64,000 bases of DNA, from NCBI RefSeq assembly GCF_000685965.1, contig NZ_JMLE01000022.1:1-64000 (forward strand). The letters are read 5' to 3'. Source of the DNA: Arthrobacter sp. UNC362MFTsu5.1 (lineage in GTDB: Bacteria; Actinomycetota; Actinomycetes; Actinomycetales; Micrococcaceae). The stretch's first letter is position 1; every line of letters starts with the position of its first letter. The notes below the pieces were generated by a model. It worked only from the letters and a program-made list of their open reading frames with translations. It was not told the origin of the DNA and ran no database searches. Positions 8,383 to 15,612 of the stretch are shown here, in pieces. The translations under genes were made by a program, and so were the position numbers.

Positions 8383-9156
8383 ATGACAATCACCCCGTTT
8401 CCCGCTGAACGCACCGTTGTACTGACCGGGGCGGCGTCAGCCCGCGGCATTGGCCGGGCGGCAGCAGACCGGATGGCCAGCGAAGGCTGGTCCATCGCCA
8501 TCCTGGACATCAACGCCGAGGACGCCAAGGCCGCCGCCGCCGAAATCGGCTCCAACCGTGCCGTCAAGGCCATCGGCGTCGGCGCCGACGTTTCCGACGC
8601 CGCCTCTGTGGACCGTGCCATCAGCGAAATCGAAGAGTCCCTGCCGCCGATCGTCGCCCTCGCGAACCTGGCGGGAATCAGCTCGCCGACGACGTTCATG
8701 GAGACCACCGTGGAGGAATGGGACAAGGTTTTCGCCATCAACATGCGCGGCACCTTCATCGTCTCCCAGCGCGTGCTCAAGGGCATGATCGAACGCAAGC
8801 TCGGACGCATCGTGAGCATCTCCTCAATTTCCGCCCAGCGCGGCGGCGGTACGTACTCCAAGGTTGCGTACAGCGCATCGAAGGCCGGAATCATCGGCTT
8901 CACCCGTGCGCTGGCCCGGGAAGTGGGCGAGTTCGGCGTCACCGTCAACGCGATCGCACCGGGCCCCATCGACACCGACATCATGGGCGGTACCCTGTCC
9001 GACGAACGCAAGGCCCAGATGTCCGAGGGCATCATGATGGGGCGCGTGGGTAGCCGTGAGGAAGTCGCGGCACTGATCTCCTTCCTGCTCGGCCAGGATT
9101 CCGGCTACATCACCGCTGCCACATACGACATCAACGGCGGCCTGCAGGTCTCCTGA
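8383..9156 (+). CDS. SDR family oxidoreductase
   Basis: 257 residues, classical short-chain dehydrogenase. The cofactor motif is TGAASARGIGRA, with NLAGI after strand four, SSISAQRGGG with the catalytic Ser, and YSASK with the catalytic Tyr/Lys; the C-terminal TYDINGGLQVS is also typical. Asp in ILDINAED after the second strand favours NAD over NADP. It is co-directional with the ACS transporter and probably oxidises what that transporter imports, a polyol or hydroxy acid. It is clearly related to the SDR at 57468-58235, with long shared stretches such as NAIAPGPIDTDIMGGTLS. Confidence 0.9.
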   Translation: MTITPFPAERTVVLTGAASARGIGRAAADRMASEGWSIAILDINAEDAKAAAAEIGSNRAVKAIGVGADVSDAASVDRAISEIEESLPPIVALANLAGISSPTTFMETTVEEWDKVFAINMRGTFIVSQRVLKGMIERKLGRIVSISSISAQRGGGTYSKVAYSASKAGIIGFTRALAREVGEFGVTVNAIAPGPIDTDIMGGTLSDERKAQMSEGIMMGRVGSREEVAALISFLLGQDSGYITAATYDINGGLQVS

Positions 9157-9176
9157 TCCGCAGCTGAAAATGTCCG

Positions 9177-9219
9177 CACAGGAGTGCCCCCGGTGAATTT
9201 CACCGGGGGCACTCCTGTG
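9177..9219 (+). terminator. Intrinsic terminator after the MFS-SDR pair
   Basis: A 19-bp perfect stem (9177-9195 with 9201-9219) with loop AATTT, followed by TGTTTGTTG. Confidence 0.9.
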
Positions 9220-9245
9220 TGTTTGTTGCGGACTAGGCTGGCAGC

Positions 9246-10379
9246 ATGAACGCCGCCCGCAGCCTCAGTCCCAGCCCCAGAACGCTTGAGGTTGAAAGCC
9301 TGGACAGCTTCGACCTGCTGGTGAAGGCGGGAGTCCGCAGCATGCAGGGCTGGCACGCCCAGTCCCTGGACCTTCGCGGCCGCTCCGCGCCGCTGCAAGC
9401 CATGGACGCGCAGGGCGCCATCTTCCTCGGCTGCACGTTCGACGACGGTGTGGAGGACACGCTCCGCGGCCGGGGTGCGCTCATCTTCCCCAAGCTGGCC
9501 AGCGTGCCGTTCAATCCGTACCGCGGGCAGCTCTATTCGCCGCAGGAGCTCTACTCCGGTCCCGCCGGCGGGCGGTACGAATCAACACTGGACGCCCGGA
9601 TCTACCAGTGGAGCATCCGGCCCGGCCAGCGGCATCGGCTGGATGCCACGCTCGCCGCAGCCCTGCATGACCACTCGGTCGGTGACGCCCTGGATGAGCT
9701 GACCCGCTCGGAGCTATGCCGCGGCCGCCCGATGGTGGGCGTGATGGGCGGCCACACCGCAAGGCGCGGGACACCGGCCTTCGAGGAGGCCGCCATCGCA
9801 GGCCGGCTCCTTGCCGCAAGCGGCAGGGTAGTGGCCACCGGCGGCGGGCCAGGTGCCATGGAGGCCGCCAACATGGGCGCCTACCTCAGCGAACTGCCGG
9901 ACGCGGACTTCCACGCAGCGCTGGCGCAGCTCGAAGCCGTACCCGGGTTCCGCCCCTCGGTGTCGGCGTGGGCGCGGACTGCGGCCGCCGTCGTCGAACG
10001 CTATCCGGACGGGACGCCGTCGCTGGGGGTTCCCACCTGGTACTACGGCCACGAGCCGCCCAACTTTTTCGCCACCCATATCGCCAAGTATTTCGCCAAC
10101 GCCATCCGGGAGGCGGTCCTGCTGGAGCTGTGCAACGGCGGTGTGATCTTCCTGCCGGGGTCCGCCGGCACCCTGCAGGAAATCTTCCAGGACGCCTGCG
10201 AAAACTACTACGGTGCCTCCGAAACCATCACGCCCATGGTCCTCGTGGGCGTCGAGCACTGGCAGCGCCGGTATCCCGCCTGGCCGCTGCTGCAAAGCCT
10301 GGCCGCGGGCAAGGCAATGGCAGGCCGGATCTTCCTGGTGGAGACGGTAGAGGAAGCGCTCGAGGTCGTGTCAGGCTAG
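9246..10379 (+). CDS. LOG family (Rossmann-fold nucleotide-binding) protein with N-terminal extension
   Basis: 377 residues. The second half carries lysine-decarboxylase-like LOG features: VGVMGGHTARRG, VVATGGGPGAMEAANMGAYL and a PGGxGT-type motif read here as LPGSAGTLQEIFQD. LOG proteins are usually about 180-220 residues and many release cytokinin base from its riboside monophosphate. Here about 150 extra N-terminal residues contain FLGCTFDDGVEDTLRGRGALIFPKL and no recognised domain. A roughly 65-residue segment between the two LOG motifs is also unusual. The activity is therefore uncertain. Both neighbours are separated by terminator-like or non-coding DNA. Confidence 0.78.
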   Translation: MNAARSLSPSPRTLEVESLDSFDLLVKAGVRSMQGWHAQSLDLRGRSAPLQAMDAQGAIFLGCTFDDGVEDTLRGRGALIFPKLASVPFNPYRGQLYSPQELYSGPAGGRYESTLDARIYQWSIRPGQRHRLDATLAAALHDHSVGDALDELTRSELCRGRPMVGVMGGHTARRGTPAFEEAAIAGRLLAASGRVVATGGGPGAMEAANMGAYLSELPDADFHAALAQLEAVPGFRPSVSAWARTAAAVVERYPDGTPSLGVPTWYYGHEPPNFFATHIAKYFANAIREAVLLELCNGGVIFLPGSAGTLQEIFQDACENYYGASETITPMVLVGVEHWQRRYPAWPLLQSLAAGKAMAGRIFLVETVEEALEVVSG

Positions 10380-10404
10380 CAGCGGCCGGCCGGCAGCGGC
10401 GGGC

Positions 10405-11316
10405 TTACAGGTCTTTACGGCAGGTGGTCTTGCCCAGCTGGTAGAGGCCATTGAGGTCGCCCGCGGCAAGCCCGTCCGGGGTGCCGATCTCCGGGTACAT
10501 CAGCTGCCGGGGGTCATCGACATGTTCGAGCCCCATGACGTGGGACAGCTCGTGCAGGATCACGGCGGTGGCGTACGCGGAGCCTTGCGGCCGCTCGAGT
10601 TCCCCGGTGATTTGCGGGGCGTCGAGGTCCAGGCTGCCGGTGACGAAGGTCTTCGCGCCGCCGTCGAAACTGTAGTGGGTGCTGCCGCCGGTGCCGATCA
10701 CCTGGCCCTTCAGCTTGGGGGAGGCCTCCGGAGTGGTCCATGCGATGAGGAGCGGCGCCCATCGCTCGCCGTACCTCTCAGGCTGGTAGGGGTCCCGGTC
10801 CTCGGAGGGGGCTTCGGTGGAGGGGCCGTCGTTGATGAACCTGATCCCTGTGGCACGGGAAATCGTGCCGACGGCATCTTCCACCAGGTTTTCCGCGCCC
10901 GCCGGAGCCAGCGCGGCATTGACAACATAGTGCAGCGGGCGGCATGGCGAATAGCCCACCGGTGTGCCGTCGTCGTTCGTGGCCAGGAACTCAAAGGAAT
11001 CGCTCGGCGCGGGAGGCTCCTCCGCGACCAGAAGCGGCGAGTCCGCTTCTTCCAGTCCCGGGGGAGGCGCGTCCGAACTGACTCCCTCGGCGGCGGCGGT
11101 TCCGGGCTGCTGGGCGGCCGCCTGTCCGTTGGGGACCGTGCTGTTCCGGAGCTGGAAGAGCCCCACGAAACGGGGGTCGCCGTAGAACAGGCCGGCAGCC
11201 GTGAAGGCAGCGGCGGCGATCACGGCCGTGAGCGCCGCTGTTCGAAGGATGCGGGCCACCGTGCCCGGCCCGCCGGCATGCCGTGGCCGTCGTTGTTCCG
11301 GCCGCGGACCCTCCAC
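10405..11316 (-). CDS. Matrixin-like zinc metalloprotease, membrane-anchored or secreted
   Basis: About 303 residues. The zinc signature HELSHVMGLEHVDD (HExxHxxGxxH) near the C-terminus followed by the Met-turn-like LMYPEIG identifies a matrixin/metzincin protease. An N-terminal hydrophobic helix (TAALTAVIAAAAFTAAGLF) and a following Ala/Pro/Ser-rich linker indicate export. GTG at 11316 overlaps the upstream stop by one base (TAGTG); GTG at 11259 is an alternative start. CRPLHYVVN resembles the first strand of the catalytic domain. The substrate is unknown. It is coupled to the ferritin-like/VIT gene, a pairing with no obvious functional link. Confidence 0.82.
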   Translation of the reverse strand: MEGPRPEQRRPRHAGGPGTVARILRTAALTAVIAAAAFTAAGLFYGDPRFVGLFQLRNSTVPNGQAAAQQPGTAAAEGVSSDAPPPGLEEADSPLLVAEEPPAPSDSFEFLATNDDGTPVGYSPCRPLHYVVNAALAPAGAENLVEDAVGTISRATGIRFINDGPSTEAPSEDRDPYQPERYGERWAPLLIAWTTPEASPKLKGQVIGTGGSTHYSFDGGAKTFVTGSLDLDAPQITGELERPQGSAYATAVILHELSHVMGLEHVDDPRQLMYPEIGTPDGLAAGDLNGLYQLGKTTCRKDL

Positions 11317-12509
11317 TAGGCGACCACCGCGCCAAAGGCCATCCCGAGGAGGTAGGTGACAGCGGCCGCGCCAATGCCGATGGCGAGTTGCCGGAAACCG
11401 CGGCTGGTGGGCGACGTCCCGGACAGCAGGCCGACGACGCCGCCCGTCACGAGGAGCGCGATGCCCACAAGGACCGCCGAAACCGCCAGTGCCGCGACGC
11501 CGGTCATGCCGAGAAGGAAGGGAATGATGGGAATGATGGCGCCGGAGGCGAAGAAGCAGAAGCTTGAGGCGGCCGCACTCCACGCGGTGCCCACGGCTTC
11601 GTGCTGGTCCTGCGCCTCAGGGAGTTCGGGCTGCAGCGACAGGCTGGGATCGCAGTCGCAGCTCAGCAGGCCCATGCGTTCAGCGACGCGGTGTTCGGCG
11701 GCTTCCCGGGACATCCCGCGGGCCAGGTACACCAGCAGCAGTTCGTTGTGCTCAATGTCCAGCCGTGGAGCGGCGGACAGGGTGATCTGGGTGGGCCGCG
11801 TTGCGGCCAGCAGTTCCCGCTGGGAACGGACGGAAATGAATTCGCCCGCCCCCATGGACAGGGCGCCGGCAAGGAGGCCCGCCACGCCGCTCAGGAGTAC
11901 CACCTGGCTGCCGACGCCGGACGCGGCCATGCCCATCACCAGGGAAAGGTTGCTGACCAGGCCGTCGTTGGCTCCGAACACGGCGGCCCGGAAGGAACCG
12001 GCCAGCCGGTTCCGGCCGCGGGTGGCGAGTCCGCGGACAACTTCCTCGTGGATCTGTTCGTCGGCCACCATGGCAGGCGTCGCCGTGGGGTCCGAGGCAT
12101 ACGGGGAGCGGCCCTCCGCGCGCTGGGCCAGCGCCAGGACGAACACCGAGCCGAAGTGGCGCGCCAGGAATCCCAGGAGCTGGCTGCGCAGGGACGCCTG
12201 CCGCGGCTTCCCGGCGTGGTCGCCGAGGAGCCGGAGCCAGTGGGCTTCGTGGCGTCCCTCGGCCTCGGCGAGGGCAAGGAGGATGTCCCGTTCCTCGCCG
12301 CGGCGGTTCTGGGCGAGGTCGCGGTAGACGCGGGCCTCGGCGCGTTCGTCGGCGAGGTACTGGCGCCACCGCTTAATGTCGGCCGGGCTGGCGCTGGTCC
12401 CTGCGGGTCCGGCTGCTGCGGCTCCTGCTGCGGTGGTTTCGGGGATGCCTGCTGCCGGCTTGTCGGCGGGAAGGGCATGGCTGCGGTCAGATTTAGCGTG
12501 CTGAGACAC
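11316..12509 (-). CDS. VIT1/CCC1 family membrane protein with N-terminal ferritin-like domain
   Basis: About 397 residues from GTG at 12509, which has AGGAG 5 bases upstream. The first part (residues about 40-170) is a ferritin/rubrerythrin-like bundle with Glu/His ligands in YLADERAEARVYRDL and LALAEAEGRHEAHW, plus VADEQIHEEVV. The rest is a CCC1/VIT transporter: FRAAVFGANDGLVSNLSLVMG, GALSMGAGEFISVRSQRE and several membrane helices. Such fusions export or compartment Fe2+/Mn2+ after sensing metal on the soluble domain. Expression may be metal-linked, but no regulatory box was recognised. Confidence 0.88.
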   Translation of the reverse strand: MSQHAKSDRSHALPADKPAAGIPETTAAGAAAAGPAGTSASPADIKRWRQYLADERAEARVYRDLAQNRRGEERDILLALAEAEGRHEAHWLRLLGDHAGKPRQASLRSQLLGFLARHFGSVFVLALAQRAEGRSPYASDPTATPAMVADEQIHEEVVRGLATRGRNRLAGSFRAAVFGANDGLVSNLSLVMGMAASGVGSQVVLLSGVAGLLAGALSMGAGEFISVRSQRELLAATRPTQITLSAAPRLDIEHNELLLVYLARGMSREAAEHRVAERMGLLSCDCDPSLSLQPELPEAQDQHEAVGTAWSAAASSFCFFASGAIIPIIPFLLGMTGVAALAVSAVLVGIALLVTGGVVGLLSGTSPTSRGFRQLAIGIGAAAVTYLLGMAFGAVVA

Positions 12510-12790
12510 GAACACTCCTGGGCTTGATAGGGCATGAATCGGCCCCATTGCAGCTCCAGCCTACCGCGTATTTCCGCGGATTTTCGGCTGGTATTCCTCA
12601 CCGGCAGGTTTAGGCGGACCTCAAACCGGGCCCGGTCCGGCGCCTCCGGCCGCGGGCACTGGAGGCGTTGCGCAGGCCGGCAACGGACCGCCTATTGACC
12701 GCGGCGGATGCCGGTGTTGTGATGATTGCCAGGGCAGGTGCTTCCGTAGCCCGGCACCTGGCCGCACAACCAGACACGGAGGTTTGCACC

Positions 12791-13027
12791 ATGGACACCA
12801 CCGGATCACACCCCACCCAGCCGGAACGGGACACCCTCGAATCCGATCCCGCCTACGACTTTGCCGAGGACGCTCCCGTCGACGACGCCGGGGAGAGCGA
12901 GGAAGAGGAACTGTTCGAAGAGGCCGACCGGCTGGTTCCCCTGGGCGCGGAGGATTTCCTCGGCGACGAGAAGCCCGTGGTGCCGTTGGCGGAGGAAGAA
13001 TTTCGTGAGCCCGGGGAAGCCGAATAG
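12791..13027 (+). CDS. Small acidic hypothetical protein
   Basis: 78 residues starting at ATG 12791, with ACGGAGG 8 bases upstream; a longer frame from 12668 has no ribosome site and reads a different composition. More than a quarter of residues are Asp or Glu (EDAPVDDAGESEEEELFEEAD), with only a few hydrophobic stretches (RLVPLGAEDFLG, PVVPLAEEEF). No domain was recognised. It is probably disordered, soluble and strongly acidic. It stands alone and is closed by a strong terminator. Confidence 0.7.
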   Translation: MDTTGSHPTQPERDTLESDPAYDFAEDAPVDDAGESEEEELFEEADRLVPLGAEDFLGDEKPVVPLAEEEFREPGEAE

Positions 13028-13043
13028 GTAGCTTCCGTTCCCA

Positions 13044-13093
13044 ACGCACGACGGCGGTGCCTCCCCGCGCCGGGAGGCACCGCCGTCGTGCGT
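13044..13093. terminator. Bidirectional intrinsic terminator between convergent genes
   Basis: A 22-bp perfect stem (13044-13065 with 13072-13093) with a 6-base loop, followed by TTTT, between the small acidic protein and the SSS symporter. Confidence 0.92.
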
Positions 13094-13118
13094 TTTTCTG
13101 CAGTACTGGTTGGCCGTA

Positions 13119-14642
13119 TTAGTTGGCCGGAACCGGAACCTGTTCTTCTTCGGGGACGTTTCCGGCCACGCGGTCCTGCCAGTTCTTCATGACCTTGGGG
13201 TCGGTGGGCTTGGTAGCGACGGACACCACGAGGTACACCAGCGCCGAGGCAATGAGGCCGTAGTAGATGGGCTCGTTTGCGTAGATGCCGTCCAGTGGCG
13301 CCGCGGCGTTGATCTCAAGGTAGATCATGGTGCCGAGCGTGATGACCGAACCGACGGCCATCGAAGCTGCCGCGGCTGCGCCCGTGCCCCGCTTCCAGAC
13401 GAGGCCGCCGAGGATCGCGACCAGGAGCCCGCCCACCAGGATGTCGTAGGCGATGGTCAGGGCCGCCACGACGTCCTTGGTGATGATCGCGATGAGGATG
13501 GCCACGATGCCCAGGCCCAGGACCCACATGCGGTTGGCCTTGACGTCGTGCTCGGGGTTGTCGGTGTCGTCAGTGTTGATGTCCTTGCCGAACCAGCTGG
13601 CCACGAAGGGCAGGACGTCGGCGCGGGCAACTGTTGCAGCGGCGATCAGGGCGCCGGAAGCGGTGGACATCATGGCCGCGACGGCCGCTGCGAGCACCAG
13701 GCCGCCGATGCCGATGGGCAGCAGGTTCTGGGCCACTTCAGCGTAGACAACGTCCTTGCCTGCAGTGGCCACGTCGATTTCCGGGAGCGCCACGCGTGCG
13801 CCCAGGCCGATCAGGGCGCCGGCCGCGCCGTACAGGATGCAGTAGATGCCGGCAGTTGCGCCGCCCCAGCGTGCAACGGTGGGGGTCTTGGCGGTGAACA
13901 CGCGCTGCCAGATGTCCTGGCCGATCAGCAGGCCCAGGGTGTAGACCACGAAGTAGGTGATGATGGTCTGGATCCCGATGCCGTCGATCTGGAAGAAGCT
14001 GTCCTCCACGCGGCTGCGGATCCCGTCCAGGCCGCCCGCGGCGTTGAGCGTGAACGGCAGCATCAGGAAGAAGATTCCCACCGTCTTGATGACGAACTGG
14101 ACCTGGTCGGCGAGCGTGATGGACCACATGCCGCCGATGGTGGAGTACACCAGGACGATGGCGCCGCCGATGGCGATGGCCAGGGCCCGGTCCCACCCGA
14201 ACAGCACCACGAAAATGGTGGCGTAGGCGCCGGTGGAGGTGGCGCACAGCATCAGCGTGTAGGCCAGCATGACGATGCCGGATGTCTGGGTGGCGCGGCT
14301 GCCGTAACGAAGCGTCAGCATCTGGGACACCGTGTAGATCTTCAGTTTCTGGATGGTGCCGGCAAACAGCAGGCTCAGGAGCAGCACGCCGGCGCCGATG
14401 GCCACCACGAGCCACATGCCGGAGATGCCGAACTTGTAGCCGAGGCCCACGCCGCCCACCGTTGAGGCTCCGCCAAGCACGACGGCCGCCATGGTTCCGG
14501 TGTAAAGGAAGGGGCCCAGCCTGCGGCCGGCCACCAGGAAGTCGCTGTTGTTCTTTGTGCGGGATTTGCCCCACCAGCCGAAGGCCAGCATGGCGATCAG
14601 GTACACCACCACAATGGCGATGTTGACGAAGTTTGCGTCCAT
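13119..14642 (-). CDS. Sodium:solute symporter (SSS family)
   Basis: 507 residues with about thirteen hydrophobic helices. The N-terminal pattern WWGKSRTKNNSDFLVAGRRLGP and the helix VVLGGASTVGGVGLGYKFG are typical of SSS symporters (PutP, PanF, SglT). AAGGAG lies 8 bases before the ATG. It is divergent from an XRE-cupin regulator, with a shared 308-base intergenic region holding an inverted repeat. PuuR-like XRE-cupin regulators often control amine use, and an agmatinase-type gene lies 5 kb away, so a guanidino compound, polyamine or amino acid is a plausible cargo; this is inference. Confidence 0.88.
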   Translation of the reverse strand: MDANFVNIAIVVVYLIAMLAFGWWGKSRTKNNSDFLVAGRRLGPFLYTGTMAAVVLGGASTVGGVGLGYKFGISGMWLVVAIGAGVLLLSLLFAGTIQKLKIYTVSQMLTLRYGSRATQTSGIVMLAYTLMLCATSTGAYATIFVVLFGWDRALAIAIGGAIVLVYSTIGGMWSITLADQVQFVIKTVGIFFLMLPFTLNAAGGLDGIRSRVEDSFFQIDGIGIQTIITYFVVYTLGLLIGQDIWQRVFTAKTPTVARWGGATAGIYCILYGAAGALIGLGARVALPEIDVATAGKDVVYAEVAQNLLPIGIGGLVLAAAVAAMMSTASGALIAAATVARADVLPFVASWFGKDINTDDTDNPEHDVKANRMWVLGLGIVAILIAIITKDVVAALTIAYDILVGGLLVAILGGLVWKRGTGAAAAASMAVGSVITLGTMIYLEINAAAPLDGIYANEPIYYGLIASALVYLVVSVATKPTDPKVMKNWQDRVAGNVPEEEQVPVPAN

Positions 14643-14950
14643 TTAATGGGCTCCTTGGAGCGAGTCGGCAGCAGGGCGGGAATTCGCGGCAAGTACGTGG
14701 GCCACGCCGGAATTCCGCTGCTATAGAGCGGGGATGCAGGGGGAGATCCCTGATGATGACAGGCTGACTGTCGTAGTGTTTACCTAGGGGATTGCCTATT
14801 AGACAACACTTGTTGCCTCAAAGGTTATGCTGTGATCCGGGTAACAGTCAAGCGGATGACACCATGGTCCGTTCCGGCGTCACAAGGTAGGTATCCCGCT
14901 AGGATGGCTCCAGCAATGGGGCCGTGCGGCCGGCTGTGAAAGGTTCGTAA
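14643..14950. other. Divergent promoter region between symporter and XRE-cupin regulator
   Basis: 308 bases without a gene. It holds the AGACAAC/GTTGCCT inverted repeat listed separately, two TTGCCT copies and the sequence GTGTTTACC (14776-14784), whose reverse complement GGTAAACAC recurs upstream of the agmatinase gene at 19770-19778. Promoters for both genes are expected here but no single strong consensus was seen. Confidence 0.5.
14801..14818. promoter_or_regulatory. Candidate operator for the XRE-cupin regulator
   Basis: AGACAAC (14801-14807) and GTTGCCT (14812-14818) form an inverted repeat, 6 of 7 positions, with a 4-base spacer, in the divergent promoter region. Confidence 0.45.
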
Positions 14951-15526
14951 ATGAAGGCTCTACCAGTTGAACCGAGCAACATCCCGGTTGCCATCGGTTC
15001 GCGCATCCGCGCTGCCCGCCAGTCACAGCGGCTCACCATTGAACAGGTTGCAGACGCGACGGGCCTCACCAAGGGATTCCTCAGCAGGGTGGAACGCGAC
15101 CTGACGTCACCGTCGGTGGCTTCCCTGGTGACCCTCTGCCAGGTCCTGTCGATCTCGATCGGAGACCTGTTTGCCGCACCGGAAACCCACCTTACGAAGA
15201 AGGACGAGGGGCCCCGGATTTCGCTGGGCGGCGAAGGCATCATCGAGCGCCTCCTGACCGCCCGCTCGGAACGCCGCGTCCAGATCATCCAGGCCGTGAT
15301 CGAACCGCGCGGCCGCGGCGAATCCGAACTCTACGCCGTGGACTGCGACGTCGACGTCCTCCATGTCATCAAGGGCCGGATCCGGCTGATCCTCACCAAC
15401 GAGGAATACGAGCTCAGCACCGGCGACACCGTCACGTTCCCCGGCCGGGAGCCGCACACCTGGATCAATCCCACCGACGACGCCGTCGAGGTGCTCTGGG
15501 TGCTGGTCCCCGCCGCCAGCCGCTGA
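14951..15526 (+). CDS. XRE family regulator with C-terminal cupin sensor domain
   Basis: 191 residues; GAAAGG precedes the ATG. Residues about 12-70 are a Cro/CI-type helix-turn-helix (IRAARQSQRLTIEQVADATGL, FLSRVERDLTSPSVASL). Residues about 110-190 form a cupin barrel (YAVDCDVDVLHVIKGRIRLIL, LSTGDTVTFPGREPHTWIN). This layout matches PuuR and related regulators of polyamine, amino-acid or antibiotic-linked genes. It is divergent from the SSS symporter, which it probably controls. The effector is unknown. Confidence 0.92.
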   Translation: MKALPVEPSNIPVAIGSRIRAARQSQRLTIEQVADATGLTKGFLSRVERDLTSPSVASLVTLCQVLSISIGDLFAAPETHLTKKDEGPRISLGGEGIIERLLTARSERRVQIIQAVIEPRGRGESELYAVDCDVDVLHVIKGRIRLILTNEEYELSTGDTVTFPGREPHTWINPTDDAVEVLWVLVPAASR

Positions 15527-15550
15527 CGTAGCCGGGTTCGCGAGGCAGTC

Positions 15551-15584
15551 GGGGTCCGCGGACAGGCGGGGTCCGTGGACAGGC
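15551..15584. repeat. 17-bp tandem duplication between convergent genes
   Basis: Two adjacent copies of GGGGTCCGCGGACAGGC, the second with one change, at 15551-15567 and 15568-15584. The unit contains TCCGCGGA, itself a palindrome. Confidence 0.7.
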
Positions 15585-15612
15585 GCGGCAGGCGGGCCGG
15601 GCGCGCCGGGCC

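Noticed and set aside
12668..12790. Longer N-terminus of the small acidic protein
   Set aside because: Basic/Ala-rich stretch unlike the rest, no ribosome site; ATG 12791 has GGAGG.
13110..14465. 451-residue plus-strand frame rich in Gly, Asp, His and Gln
   Set aside because: It lies antisense to the SSS symporter, has shadow composition from high-GC codon bias and no ribosome site or domain.
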